A DNA stretch of 64,000 nucleotides from Aliiroseovarius crassostreae (GTDB lineage: Bacteria; Pseudomonadota; Alphaproteobacteria; Rhodobacterales; Rhodobacteraceae): contig NZ_LKBA01000009.1 of assembly GCF_001307765.1 (NCBI RefSeq), positions 30,399 through 94,398 on the forward strand, read 5' to 3'. The notes beneath the pieces are model-generated. The model was not told the DNA's origin. It saw only the letters and a list, made by a program, of their open reading frames with translations, and did not search any database. Of this stretch, positions 27,905-37,111 are shown piece by piece. The position numbers and the translations under genes are program-made. Within the stretch, counting starts at the first letter, position 1; each line of letters begins with the position of its first letter.

Positions 27905-29302
27905 TCAAACCTCCTCAGCGTCATTCATTTGAAGATCTCGCCACCAGCAACCTAGGATCAGTTCCTTCACCTCGGCCCATGTGCGATCAAAGGTTTCCCG
28001 GCCCCGCACATATGTATCCCGATTAAACTCTCGGTAATCAGCCTCATAAATCCCATTCACTTGCTCACCAGCCTGCCCGACCATCGCCGTAACTTCCTGA
28101 CGATAGGTGGTCATGAAATCCCCGAAATAAGCCTGGATGACATTTGCCAGATCTGTCTGCTGAGCCGCATCAAACCTGGTGATCAGGGCGCGGACCGCAT
28201 CCCATTCAAAGCGGACCTCCTCCAGCCCATGCTGACGTCGCATGGCATTTTCTCCCTCTTCGATTGATGCAAAGGTGGAATACAACATGTCAAAAAACCG
28301 GCCCGTAGAGTCGAATTCTAGAAAAGACGCGCCGAGCGGGATCAACAGAATATCGGCGGCCGCCAAGGCATTGATGGTCAGATATCCTAGGGCGGGGGGG
28401 GTATCCAGGATGATCAGGTCATATTGAGAGAGCAGGTTTTCACTCTCCAGAAAACCAGTCAAGGCGTCCCAAAGCGGCCAGGAGCGCAGTTGCATCCGCC
28501 AGACCGGCACCTGAAACTCAGCCCAATACAGGTTCAATTGGGCGCCGATCAGATCGATATTTGGCCAATGGGTGCTTTGAATAACGCGCGTGGCGTCAAA
28601 TTCCAGCGCCTCCTTGAGTGTCTCGTCAAGTGGTAGGGTAGGGTGCCCGGCAGCGGCACGCACCTTGTTCTCTTCTTCCAAGAACTGGGCATAGTGCTTT
28701 GCCATGAGCGGAAAAGCGGTTTGCCATTCATCCTCAACCTGACCGCCCATGATCGACGTCATCGACCCCTGACTGTCGAGATCAATGACCAGAACCTTAT
28801 ACCCGTCCAGCGCTGCGGACATGGCCAGATGCGCCGCGGTTGAGGTCTTTCCAACACCGCCTTTGAAATTCGCAACCGCCAGAACTTTTGCGTCCAATCC
28901 TTCCGGGCGCCATGGGCGGTATTCACGTGTCGACACACCTTCTGCGGCGAAATAATCGCGCAATGTCAGAACGTCGGATAATGTGAACCATTTTGAGCCA
29001 CCATCGCCTTCTCCTTGTGGGAGTGACGGGTTTTGTTTCAGAACTCTTCGAAAATGCGCGGGAGCAACTGGAATGAGGTATTTGCAAACTTCCCAGGTTG
29101 AAAACTTACGTAGCCGTTTTCGGCCATCCGGCGCATAGCCCCGCTTGGCCAAATCATCCCGACCACGCGCGGCAAAGCTGGCAGCCTTTGCAAATCTTGC
29201 CGTGTTAATTGGTTCGGAAAGTTTGCCTGCGGCCTCTTCTGGGTTAATGTTGAAATACGGAGGAGGAGGTGTTTGAGCTGCTCTAGCCATGGCTTTTCCC
29301 AT
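27905..29302 (-). CDS. parA: ParA-family partition ATPase (P1 ParA / RepA type with N-terminal HTH)
   Basis: A ParA protein of about 465 residues. An N-terminal winged-helix region (RKFSTWEVCKYLIPVAPAHFRRVLK) would repress its own promoter. The deviant Walker A is KGGVGKTSTA, Walker A' is IDLDSQGS and Walker B is LIILDTPPAL. It drives partition with ParB. The start is uncertain: ATG at 29302 (MGKAMARAAQ) or 29344, or GTG at 29392, which overlaps a parS-like palindrome. It is divergent from the replication initiator gene and the origin region lies between them. Confidence 0.88.
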   Translation of the reverse strand: MGKAMARAAQTPPPPYFNINPEEAAGKLSEPINTARFAKAASFAARGRDDLAKRGYAPDGRKRLRKFSTWEVCKYLIPVAPAHFRRVLKQNPSLPQGEGDGGSKWFTLSDVLTLRDYFAAEGVSTREYRPWRPEGLDAKVLAVANFKGGVGKTSTAAHLAMSAALDGYKVLVIDLDSQGSMTSIMGGQVEDEWQTAFPLMAKHYAQFLEEENKVRAAAGHPTLPLDETLKEALEFDATRVIQSTHWPNIDLIGAQLNLYWAEFQVPVWRMQLRSWPLWDALTGFLESENLLSQYDLIILDTPPALGYLTINALAAADILLIPLGASFLEFDSTGRFFDMLYSTFASIEEGENAMRRQHGLEEVRFEWDAVRALITRFDAAQQTDLANVIQAYFGDFMTTYRQEVTAMVGQAGEQVNGIYEADYREFNRDTYVRGRETFDRTWAEVKELILGCWWRDLQMNDAEEV

Positions 29303-29381
29303 ATGTGCGCTTTTTCTGCATTTATTGCGTAAACCATATGACATGACGGTTGCAATGAAAACATCCGATTGGAAAGGGAAG

Positions 29382-29398
29382 GGTTTCGTCACGAAACC
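29382..29398. promoter_or_regulatory. parS-like palindrome upstream of parA
   Basis: GGTTTCGT-C-ACGAAACC, a 17-bp palindrome that shares the GTTTCG/CGAAAC arms with the two other sites around parAB. It may serve as centromere or as autoregulatory operator. Confidence 0.55.
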
Positions 29399-29790
29399 AT
29401 AAATATTGGCAACAACAATGCTTTATTTTTTTTAAGGTATTTAGAATCTTTCGGGCATAAAACAAACGCAATTCCAAAGGCTTAACTTCATTAGGGGACC
29501 TGCTTACAGGAGTAAAGGAACCCTTTGACAGGATCAGGGGCACCAATACCCGTGTTGGAGAGGTCTGATTCGCAGGGAGAAGGGGCCCTGCCTCCAGTTT
29601 CTGAGGATAACTCACGCTTTTTGTGGATAACTGGGGTAAATGGGCGCGCCGCAGTCCCGTGTATGGGTACCTAAAACTCCCAAAGGTACCTGTTTCCGGT
29701 CCCGCAGAACTTCGCAAAGGAACCCGCTGCCGACTTGTCATAAGGTGCCTATCATGCGATTGTTGGCCAGTTTCAAAGAGGTCGAGCAGA
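29399..29790. other. Probable origin of replication: AT-rich stretch, DnaA boxes and iteron-like repeats
   Basis: The region upstream of the initiator has an AT-rich tract (29399-29455), a perfect DnaA box TGTGGATAA at 29622-29630 and a one-mismatch box TGAGGATAA at 29602-29610, twenty bases apart. Related 10-mers occur in direct orientation at 29492 (TAGGGGACCT), 29514 (AAAGGAACCC), 29682 (AAAGGTACCT), 29716 (AAAGGAACCC) and 29741 (TAAGGTGCCT), with one inverted at 29665-29674. These look like degenerate iterons for a Rep_3-type initiator. Confidence 0.65.
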
Positions 29791-30981
29791 ATGGACCCGA
29801 TTCCCAAAGACCGCCTGACAGGCGCATTACGGCGTGAAAGCGTCAAAAAGAACGTGGCAGCAATCCACGTATCCGGCAAGTTGTCTCTGTTGCAGCGAAA
29901 GCTGTCCAACGTGCTGTTGCTGAATGCCTATGATACGTTGACCTCTCAGGCCTGCCACAGGATTGACGCCCGAACCCTGTGCGCGATGATTGGGTATAAC
30001 TCAAACGATTTCGATACTTTGAAAGCGTCGTTGCGCGGATTGGCCGAGACGGTTGCGGAATGGGATATGCTGGACGAAGCGGGGCGGCAGGAATGGGGCG
30101 TTTCGGCGTTGCTGTCCTATGCCAAGCTGAAAGGGGGGGTCTGCGAATATGCCTATTCCCCTGCGTTGGCAGAGAAATTGCATGACCCCAAGGTGTTCGC
30201 CCTCATAAACCTGAATATTCAGCGGCAGTTTACCGGCGGGCATGCGCTGGCGCTTTATGAGAACTGCTTTCGCTTTGTGAATACCGGGTCAACCGGATGG
30301 TGGACGCTGGAGATCTTTCGCCGGCTGATGGGGGTGGATGACAGTGACTATTACAAAAGTTTCAAACACCTGAATGCCAAGATTATCAAACCCGCCGTGG
30401 CAGAGGTGAACAAGGTCAGTGACATCATCGTCACGCCGGAAATCCGCAAGATGGGGCGGGCGGTGACGGACATTCGTTTCCTGATCAAACGCAACCCGCA
30501 GCTGACCATTCTGGATATTGATGACGGCAAGGGGCTGCGCAACACGGCGACCTATGACCGCCTGACCAGGCTTGGTGTGAGTGATCGCCTGGCGCGCCAG
30601 TGGATCGGCCAGCATGGCGATGTTTATGTGTCAGAGAAGATTGATCTGGTCGAGGCGCGGGATGGGGTGAAAAGCCCGGTCAAATACCTGTCGGCCGCAA
30701 TTACCGAGGATTACCAGCCACCGGAAACCGGGCAGGGCAGGGCGGTCACGCCACAAACGCGCGCCCGCGGGGCCCGGATTGGGCGTGTGCTGGAGGTGGC
30801 CAACAAGCGTTCCCCTACACAAAAAGACGCTGATCGCCGCCTGTTCATGAGCCAATTGTCCGACCCGGATGCGCGGGATGATTTTGAACGGCATGGATGG
30901 ACCTCGGCATTGAATGTCGAGGCGATCTTTGCCTTTTGGGAAGATATGGTGCCTGGCCTGTTCGAGGATCTGAGCAGCTGA
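29791..30981 (+). CDS. Plasmid-type replication initiator (Rep_3 / RepB-like)
   Basis: A 396-residue initiator protein with the two winged-helix layout of iteron-binding Rep proteins. Visible segments include KLSLLQRKLSNVLLLNAYD, FALINLNIQRQFTGGHALALYENCFRF and WWTLEIFRRLMGVDDSDYYKSFKHLNAKIIKPAVAEVN. The last is the typical second domain, where stem helices lead into strand 'I-x-P-E-I-R'. It is divergent from parAB. The ATG at 29791 has a weak ribosome site (GAGG). The frame is open upstream but carries no family similarity there. This identifies the surrounding DNA as a secondary replicon or an integrated one. Confidence 0.85.
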   Translation: MDPIPKDRLTGALRRESVKKNVAAIHVSGKLSLLQRKLSNVLLLNAYDTLTSQACHRIDARTLCAMIGYNSNDFDTLKASLRGLAETVAEWDMLDEAGRQEWGVSALLSYAKLKGGVCEYAYSPALAEKLHDPKVFALINLNIQRQFTGGHALALYENCFRFVNTGSTGWWTLEIFRRLMGVDDSDYYKSFKHLNAKIIKPAVAEVNKVSDIIVTPEIRKMGRAVTDIRFLIKRNPQLTILDIDDGKGLRNTATYDRLTRLGVSDRLARQWIGQHGDVYVSEKIDLVEARDGVKSPVKYLSAAITEDYQPPETGQGRAVTPQTRARGARIGRVLEVANKRSPTQKDADRRLFMSQLSDPDARDDFERHGWTSALNVEAIFAFWEDMVPGLFEDLSS

Positions 30982-31002
30982 CCGAGATTGGGGGCGCTGC
31001 AC

Positions 31003-31992
31003 TCAGGCGGCTGATGCGGTGTAAGAGGATTGTCGCAACGCGCAGGGCGTCACCTCATACACGGTGCGGAACCAGCGGGTCAGGTTTGATGTTGCGCCAA
31101 ACCCCGTGGCAATAGAGATTTCACGCAGCGGCATGCTGGTCAGCGTGATCAGTTGATGCGCCCGTTCAAGCCGCAGGTTTCGATAGACGGCAAGGGGCGT
31201 TTCCCCGGTCAGGTCCATGAAACGGCGCTGCAACTGCCGGGACGAAATATTGTGCCGCTCCGCCAGTTCTTCGATCGCCAAGGGTTGCTCCAGATCCGCC
31301 TGCATCGTGTCCAATGCCGCGCAGATCAGGCGATCACCCCCGGATTTTTGGCGGATCTTCAGGGCAAATTTGCTCTGGCTGCGCTCAAAGCCGGTTTCCA
31401 GCCCGATATAGTCGCCCAGAGCGCCCGCCACATAGTCGCCGTGACGATGGGCAAATTGTTTCAGCAACAGGGTCAGGGCGGCAAAGCTGCTGATGGCGCT
31501 GTCGATGCGGCCGGAAGAGGCGTATTTCATGCCGATATCACCGCAGATCAGGCCTTCCTCTTCCGCGGCGGCGAGGAAATTTGGGTGAATGGCCAAGGGC
31601 AGGTCAGAGGCCTGACCGGACTGGCACAGAAGAAAGATGGCACCGCCAACGAGGACAGAGCGCCCGGAAAGGCGCAGGATCTGTTGGGCGCGGCCACGTT
31701 CCTCGCGCGAAAAGGACCAGCGAGACCGGATATCCCCCAGAAACAGGACGGTCCGGTCGCGCCAGTATAACGGGTCACTTGCGGGGCTGTCGGTAAGCGT
31801 ATGGGTATCGACAACATATAGGCTGTTCGGCGCCAGATCATTGGCCGCCGAAAAAAGGTCGTTGAACATCTGGGCGCTGGCCGCGTTTGCGCGGGCCGGC
31901 AGGATAATGTTCACGTGATGCATGGTCAGGTGGGCCGCGGGGGCGGGCAGGGCGGTCTCATTATCGAGAGCGGCGGGAGAAATCTGGTTCAT
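31003..31992 (-). CDS. GlxA/AraC family transcriptional regulator
   Basis: A 329-residue regulator with an N-terminal DJ-1/PfpI-like (class I glutamine amidotransferase-like) domain at about 25-190 and a C-terminal AraC helix-turn-helix pair (EELAERHNISSRQLQRRFMDLTGETPLAVYRNLRLERAHQLI, then ISIATGFGATSNLTRWFRTVYEVTP). The ATG at 31992 follows AGGAGACAGAA; the upstream open frame overlaps gcvP and is not real. It lies 71 bp after gcvP on the same strand. Relatives such as GbdR and CdhR control glycine betaine and carnitine breakdown, whose product feeds glycine cleavage. Confidence 0.85.
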   Translation of the reverse strand: MNQISPAALDNETALPAPAAHLTMHHVNIILPARANAASAQMFNDLFSAANDLAPNSLYVVDTHTLTDSPASDPLYWRDRTVLFLGDIRSRWSFSREERGRAQQILRLSGRSVLVGGAIFLLCQSGQASDLPLAIHPNFLAAAEEEGLICGDIGMKYASSGRIDSAISSFAALTLLLKQFAHRHGDYVAGALGDYIGLETGFERSQSKFALKIRQKSGGDRLICAALDTMQADLEQPLAIEELAERHNISSRQLQRRFMDLTGETPLAVYRNLRLERAHQLITLTSMPLREISIATGFGATSNLTRWFRTVYEVTPCALRQSSYTASAA

Positions 31993-32063
31993 TTCTGTCT
32001 CCTGCTTGGGGTCAGACCCCGCCAGCGAACTGGCGGGGCAGAGTGTTTTGGACGTGCCAGGCC

Positions 32064-34922
32064 TTACTCGGCGGCGTCTTCGTAGGCCTCCATCGGGGGG
32101 CAGGTGCACACGAGGTTACGGTCGCCATAAGCGTTGTCCACGCGGTTGACCGGGGACCAGTATTTGTCGACCCCCAGGGACCCGGCCGGGAAACAGGCTT
32201 CTTCGCGGGAATAGGGTCGATCCCAGTCCCCCACCAGATCGCGCACCGTGTGCGGCGCGTTTTTCAGCGGGTTGTTTTCCGCGTCGATCTTGCCGTCGAT
32301 GATGTCCTGCGCCTCACCGCGGATCGAGATCATGGCGTCGCAGAAACGGTCCAGCTCGTCCTTGGGTTCCGACTCGGTTGGTTCCACCATCAGCGTGCCC
32401 GCCACCGGCCAGGACATGGTCGGTGCGTGGAAGCCGCTGTCAACGAGGCGCTTGGCGATGTCGTCCACGGTCACGTGGCCCGCTTCGTCCAGCGGACGGG
32501 TGTCGAGGATGCATTCATGCGCGACCCGGCCCGTTTCCGAGGTGTAAAGGATCGGGTAGCTGTCCTTGAGGCGCGCCGCGATATAGTTGGCGTTCAGGAT
32601 CGCCACTTTTGTCGCTTGCGTCAGGCCAGCACCGCCCATCAGCAGCACATAGGCCCAGCTGACCGGCAGGATCGAGGGCGAACCGAAGGGTGCGGCGGAA
32701 ACCGGTCCAATGGCATCGTTCAGCTCTGGGTGGCCGGGCAGATAGGGTTCGAGATGTGCACGCACACCAATCGGACCCATGCCGGGGCCGCCCCCACCAT
32801 GCGGAATGCAGAAGGTTTTGTGCAGGTTCAGGTGGCTCACGTCACCGCCGATCTTGCCCGGTTGGGCCAGCCCGACCATGGCGTTCATATTGGCGCCGTC
32901 GATATAGACCTGACCGCCAAAATCATGGGTGATCTGGCAGACCTCCTGCACGGTTTCTTCAAACACGCCGTGGGTGGACGGGTAGGTGATCATGCAGGCG
33001 GCCAGCTGTTCGGAATGTTCCGCAGCCTTGGCCTTGAAATCCACCACGTCGATATTGCCGTTCTCATCCGCTTTCACCGGCACAACCTTGTAGCCCACCA
33101 TCTGAGCGGTGGCCGGGTTGGTGCCGTGGGCCGATGTCGGGATTAGGCACACGTTGCGGTGTCCCTCCCCACGGGCCTCGTGGTAATTGCGGATGGTCAT
33201 GAGCCCCGCATATTCGCCCTGGGCGCCTGAGTTCGGCTGCATCGAGATCGCGTCATATCCGGTGATCTGGCACAGCTTGTCGGAAAGATCCTCGATCATT
33301 TCCTTATACCCAAGCGCCTGATCTTCCGGCACAAACGGGTGCAGGTTGGCAAATTCGGGCCAGGTGACCGGGATCATTTCGATCGTGGCATTGAGCTTCA
33401 TCGTGCAGGACCCGAGCGGGATCATCGCGCGGTCAAGTGCCAGGTCACGGTCAGCCAGACGGCGCATGTAACGGGTGATCTCGGCCTCGGCCCGGTTCTT
33501 GTGGAAGATCGGGTGGGTCAGATACTCGCTTTCACGCAGCGCATAGTCGGGCAGGCGATAGGCGCGGTTGGCGACACTGTCGTCTTTCTTGTCGATGCCA
33601 AAGGCCCCCCAGACCGCTTCGATGGTCTCGGCGCGGGTCTGTTCGTCAAGCGAAATGCCGATGCGGTCGTCGCCCACCTTACGCAGGTTCACGCCACGGG
33701 CCACGGCGGCCTCCATCACGGTTTTCTGCAGAGGGCCAACCTTGATCGTGATCGTGTCGAAGAACACGGCCGGATCCACCTTGAAGCCGTGCTCTTCCAG
33801 CCCGGCAGCGAGGCGCGAGGTCTTGCGGTGCACCGATTGTGCAATCGCCTTGATCCCGTCGGGGCCGTGGTAAACGGCATACATCGACGCCATGACCGCC
33901 AACAGTGCCTGGGCGGTGCAGACGTTGGAGTTGGCTTTTTCGCGGCGGATATGCTGTTCACGGGTCTGCAGGGCAAGGCGATAGGCCTTGTTGCCGCGAC
34001 TGTCGATCGACACGCCGATGATCCGGCCCGGCATGGAGCGTTTCAGCTTGTCACTTGTCGACATATAGGCCGCGTGCGGACCACCATATCCCATCGGTAC
34101 ACCAAAGCGCTGGGTTGAGCCAATGGCGATATCGGCCCCCATCTCGCCGGGAGATTTCAAAAGCGCCAGAGCCAGAATATCCGCAGCGACAATTGCAATG
34201 CCCTTGTGTTCATGGATTGCGGTGATCTCGGCGGTGAAATCACGCACATGGCCGTAGGTGCCGGGATATTGGAAAATGGCCCCGAAATAGGCGCCGGGTT
34301 CCAGCTCGTCCGGGTCGGCCACGGTCACGTCGACCCCCAGCGGCTTGGCGCGGGTCTTGATCACTTCGATGGTTTGGGCGTGGCAGTTGCGGTCGACAAA
34401 GAAAGCGGCGGCATTCGATTTCGACTTGCTGGCGCGTTTCGCCATTGCCATGGCCTCGGCCGCGGCGGTGGCTTCGTCCAGAAGCGAGGCGTTGGCCACG
34501 GGCAGCCCGGTGAAATCCGAGACCATGGTCTGGAAGTTCAGAAGCGCCTCAAGGCGGCCTTGGGAAATCTCGGGCTGATAGGGGGTGTAAGCCGTGTACC
34601 AGGCCGGGTTTTCCAGAATGTTACGCAGGATCGGGGCAGGCGTGGTTGTGCCATAGTAACCCTGACCGATCAGAGAGGTCAGAACCTTGTTCTTGTCCGC
34701 CACCTGTTTCATGTGGAAAAGCGCGTCGCGCTCGGTCATTGCATCCCCCCAGTCCAGCGCATCTTGCTGGCGGATGGAGGAGGGCACGGTGGCGTCGATC
34801 AGCTCATCAAGGGTTTTGAAGCCGATCACTTTCAGCATGTCGGCCATCTCTTGCGGCGATGGGCCGATGTGGCGGCGATTGGCGAAATCATAGGCTTCGT
34901 AGTCGGTCAGTTTGAAAGCCAT
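32064..34922 (-). CDS. gcvP: Glycine dehydrogenase (decarboxylating), P protein
   Basis: A 952-residue, single-chain P protein of the glycine cleavage system. It decarboxylates glycine and passes the aminomethyl group to lipoyl-GcvH. The PLP lysine is in [23 protein letters not shown], and the N-terminal [15 protein letters not shown] opening is standard. It is third in gcvT-gcvH-gcvP on the minus strand, 72 bp after gcvH. Confidence 0.97.
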   Translation of the reverse strand: MAFKLTDYEAYDFANRRHIGPSPQEMADMLKVIGFKTLDELIDATVPSSIRQQDALDWGDAMTERDALFHMKQVADKNKVLTSLIGQGYYGTTTPAPILRNILENPAWYTAYTPYQPEISQGRLEALLNFQTMVSDFTGLPVANASLLDEATAAAEAMAMAKRASKSKSNAAAFFVDRNCHAQTIEVIKTRAKPLGVDVTVADPDELEPGAYFGAIFQYPGTYGHVRDFTAEITAIHEHKGIAIVAADILALALLKSPGEMGADIAIGSTQRFGVPMGYGGPHAAYMSTSDKLKRSMPGRIIGVSIDSRGNKAYRLALQTREQHIRREKANSNVCTAQALLAVMASMYAVYHGPDGIKAIAQSVHRKTSRLAAGLEEHGFKVDPAVFFDTITIKVGPLQKTVMEAAVARGVNLRKVGDDRIGISLDEQTRAETIEAVWGAFGIDKKDDSVANRAYRLPDYALRESEYLTHPIFHKNRAEAEITRYMRRLADRDLALDRAMIPLGSCTMKLNATIEMIPVTWPEFANLHPFVPEDQALGYKEMIEDLSDKLCQITGYDAISMQPNSGAQGEYAGLMTIRNYHEARGEGHRNVCLIPTSAHGTNPATAQMVGYKVVPVKADENGNIDVVDFKAKAAEHSEQLAACMITYPSTHGVFEETVQEVCQITHDFGGQVYIDGANMNAMVGLAQPGKIGGDVSHLNLHKTFCIPHGGGGPGMGPIGVRAHLEPYLPGHPELNDAIGPVSAAPFGSPSILPVSWAYVLLMGGAGLTQATKVAILNANYIAARLKDSYPILYTSETGRVAHECILDTRPLDEAGHVTVDDIAKRLVDSGFHAPTMSWPVAGTLMVEPTESEPKDELDRFCDAMISIRGEAQDIIDGKIDAENNPLKNAPHTVRDLVGDWDRPYSREEACFPAGSLGVDKYWSPVNRVDNAYGDRNLVCTCPPMEAYEDAAE

Positions 34923-34994
34923 GCTGTGATCCTTTGCGTGGGAGGGTCCCCCGCCGGGACGGGTCCGGCGGGGCCGTGAGGGGATGTGGTGGAT

Positions 34995-35360
34995 TTAACC
35001 GATAAAGGTTTTGTAGCCGTCCAGATCCATCAGATCTTCCAGCTGCGCAGCGTCGGACAGTTTGATCTTGTAGATCCAGGCACCGCTTTCCGGGCTTTCA
35101 TTGAGCGAACCGGGGTTGCCTTCCAGATCCTCGTTCACTTCGACGACAACGCCGTCCACCGGAGCATAGATCTCAGAGGCGGCTTTGACCGACTCGATCA
35201 CACCGATCTCATCGCCTTTTTCAAATTCATCATCGGCTTCTTTTTGCTCGATGAAAACAACTTCGCCCAGCTGGTCGGCAGCGTGTTGGGTGATACCGAT
35301 CGTGGCGGTGTCCCCTTCAACGGTCAGCCATTCATGTTCTTCGGAATAATAGGTGGTCAT
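34995..35360 (-). CDS. gcvH: Glycine cleavage system H protein
   Basis: A 121-residue lipoyl carrier. Lys59 in IGVIESVKAASEIYAPVDG is the lipoylation site. It shuttles the aminomethyl group between GcvP and GcvT. It lies between gcvT and gcvP; the length is typical. Confidence 0.97.
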   Translation of the reverse strand: MTTYYSEEHEWLTVEGDTATIGITQHAADQLGEVVFIEQKEADDEFEKGDEIGVIESVKAASEIYAPVDGVVVEVNEDLEGNPGSLNESPESGAWIYKIKLSDAAQLEDLMDLDGYKTFIG

Positions 35361-35425
35361 AGGGACTCTCCTGTCTGGTAGTGGGGCGCGGCGGGAAAGG
35401 TAGTCGCCGCGCCGTTTTCAAAGCG

Positions 35426-36523
35426 TTAGCGTTTGTAGTTCTGCTGGACGAAGGGCAGGGCAACAATCTCAGCCGGTTGTGCCTTGCCGCGGATGATCAG
35501 ATTGACCTTCTCGCCTGTTTCGCCATGTCCTTTGGCAACATAGCCCATGGCAACCGGACCACCAACCGTGGGGCCAAAGCCACCCGAGGTGATCTCGCCG
35601 ATGGTGTTGCCGTCTGCGCATTGGATTTCCACACCCTGACGGGCGGGCGCGCGGCCTTCGGGCTTGATGCCCACCAGTTTGCGGGCCGGTCCCTCAGCCA
35701 GTTCCTTTTGAACGCGATCAGCCCCCGGAAACCCGCCTTCTTCCTTGCGGCGCTTCTGGATTGCCCAGCTCAGGGACGCTTCGATCGGCGAGGTGTCATT
35801 GTCGATATCGTTGCCATAAAGGCAAAGACCGGCCTCAAGGCGGAGCGAGTCACGCGCGCCGAGGCCTGCGGGTTCACAATCCTCATGGGCAAGGAAAGCA
35901 CGGGCCAAGTCGACGGCTTTGTCTTCCGGGATCGAGATTTCATAGCCATCTTCGCCGGTATAGCCCAGACGCGAGATGCGGCATTCGATGCCGTTGATGT
36001 CAGCCACGGTGGTTTCCATGAATTTCAGCTCGCGCGCAGCGGGGCAAAGCTCGCCCACCACGTCTTCGGCTTTCGGGCCCTGCACGGCCACCAGTGCGCG
36101 GTCGAAGATCTCGGTCACTTCAACGCCATCCAGATGGGCCTTCATATGCGGGATGTCCTGGTGACGCATCGAGGCGTTGACCACAACAAAGAAATACTCA
36201 CCGGCGTTTGAGACGATCAGGTCGTCCATGATGCCGCCGTTTTCATTGGTGAAGAAGCCGTAGCGGGCCTTGCCCTCTTTCAGGGTTGCATAGGCCTGTG
36301 GGCAGATGGTTTCCAGCTTCTCACCGATGTTTTCGCCTTTCAGGATCACCTGACCCATGTGGCTGACGTCAAAGAGGGCGGCCTTCTCGCGGCAATGCTT
36401 GTGTTCGCCCATGATCCCCATCGGGTATTGCACGGGCATTTCCCAGCCGGCGAAATCAACCATCTTGCCGCCAAGTTCCACATGCAGGTCATAAAGCGGG
36501 GTGCGTTTGGGGGCATCGGTCAT
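35426..36523 (-). CDS. gcvT: Aminomethyltransferase, T protein of glycine cleavage
   Basis: A 365-residue folate-dependent aminomethyltransferase. It releases ammonia and forms methylene-tetrahydrofolate from the GcvH-bound intermediate. Family segments include LYDLHVELGGKMVDFAGWEMPVQY, DVSHMGQ and SRLGYTGEDGYEISIP. The ATG at 36523 is chosen because the protein aligns from there; the open frame continues upstream to 36640 without similarity. It is first in the operon. No glycine riboswitch was found upstream. Confidence 0.96.
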   Translation of the reverse strand: MTDAPKRTPLYDLHVELGGKMVDFAGWEMPVQYPMGIMGEHKHCREKAALFDVSHMGQVILKGENIGEKLETICPQAYATLKEGKARYGFFTNENGGIMDDLIVSNAGEYFFVVVNASMRHQDIPHMKAHLDGVEVTEIFDRALVAVQGPKAEDVVGELCPAARELKFMETTVADINGIECRISRLGYTGEDGYEISIPEDKAVDLARAFLAHEDCEPAGLGARDSLRLEAGLCLYGNDIDNDTSPIEASLSWAIQKRRKEEGGFPGADRVQKELAEGPARKLVGIKPEGRAPARQGVEIQCADGNTIGEITSGGFGPTVGGPVAMGYVAKGHGETGEKVNLIIRGKAQPAEIVALPFVQQNYKR

Positions 36524-36580
36524 GTCAGTGCCTTTCCTCTGAGCTCGGCGGGCCCGCCGCCAGTAATGTCGTGTAGGATA

Positions 36581-36601
36581 GAGTGCCGATGACCGGCACT
36601 C
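36581..36601. other. Hairpin between the chimeric gene relic and gcvT
   Basis: GAGTGCCG and CGGCACTC form a perfect 8-bp stem with a five-base loop. It sits just after the stop of the upstream relic on the minus strand. No U-tract follows, so termination is uncertain. Confidence 0.4.
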
Positions 36602-36612
36602 GTTGATTTTTG

Positions 36613-36867
36613 TCAGTCGCGCACAACGGTCACAGTGCAATATGCGTTGCGCACCACGCGGGCCAGGTTCGGGCCGATTTCGTAATTCGGGAAATCGCCC
36701 TTGGACGAGGCCATGATGATGTGGTCAAAGCCTTCCTTATGGGCCAGCTTCAGGAGCGGCATGAATTGCAGCATCACCTGAAGCAGAAACCCTACCCCAA
36801 GAAACAGGATCAGCGGCTCCCACACGACGCCATTGATTGCACCTACGATATCGTTCAACGCTTCCAT
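36613..36867 (-). pseudogene. Chimeric relic: N-terminus of a sodium:alanine symporter joined to the C-terminus of a universal stress protein
   Basis: An 84-residue open frame. Residues 1-41 (MEALNDIVGAINGVVW ... FLLQVMLQFMPLLKL) match the first helix region of AGCS sodium:alanine symporters. Residues 44-84 (FDHIIMASSKGD, then EIGPNLARVVRNAYCTVTVVRD) match the C-terminal nucleotide-binding end of UspA proteins. The junction is near 36741-36750 and keeps the frame. It appears to be the result of a deletion between a symporter gene and a downstream usp gene. An earlier ATG at 36903 is possible. Neither part should be functional. Confidence 0.7.
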
Positions 36868-37049
36868 GGTTTCCTCTCCATAGCGCTCATCCCGCCGCGC
36901 CAATTTCGGCCTGACCCGTTTGGCGCGGTTTGGTCTGGTTCACGTGTCGCTTTTGGTGGTCGGAGCGGCGTCTTTTCCTCAGCGTTACGCGAAGCGCGTT
37001 CCTTATAGGAAACTTTTCCACAATGGGCAACAAAAGTATGCCGATGTGC

Positions 37050-37071
37050 ACATGTCGGGATTTTGACATGT
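37050..37071. promoter_or_regulatory. Inverted repeat overlapping a -35 element in front of the XRE-cupin gene
   Basis: ACATGTC and GACATGT arms flank eight bases; the right arm contains TTGACA (37063-37068), a consensus -35. A weak -10 (around 37086) follows. This is a likely operator for autoregulation and for control of the divergent gene. Confidence 0.45.
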
Positions 37072-37111
37072 AAAGTGTGCAGGGATAGGCTTTTAGAAAA
37101 TAGGGAGAAAA

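Noticed and set aside
27905..30981. RepABC replicon
   Set aside because: The initiator is divergent from parAB and of Rep_3 type, not a RepC following repAB in the same operon.
32043..33146. Long plus-strand open frame opposite gcvP
   Set aside because: A shadow of gcvP codon usage with no recognisable domain.
36524..36612. Glycine riboswitch before gcvT
   Set aside because: The region shows only an 8-bp hairpin and a GGCGGGCCCGCC palindrome; the conserved glycine aptamer segments are absent.
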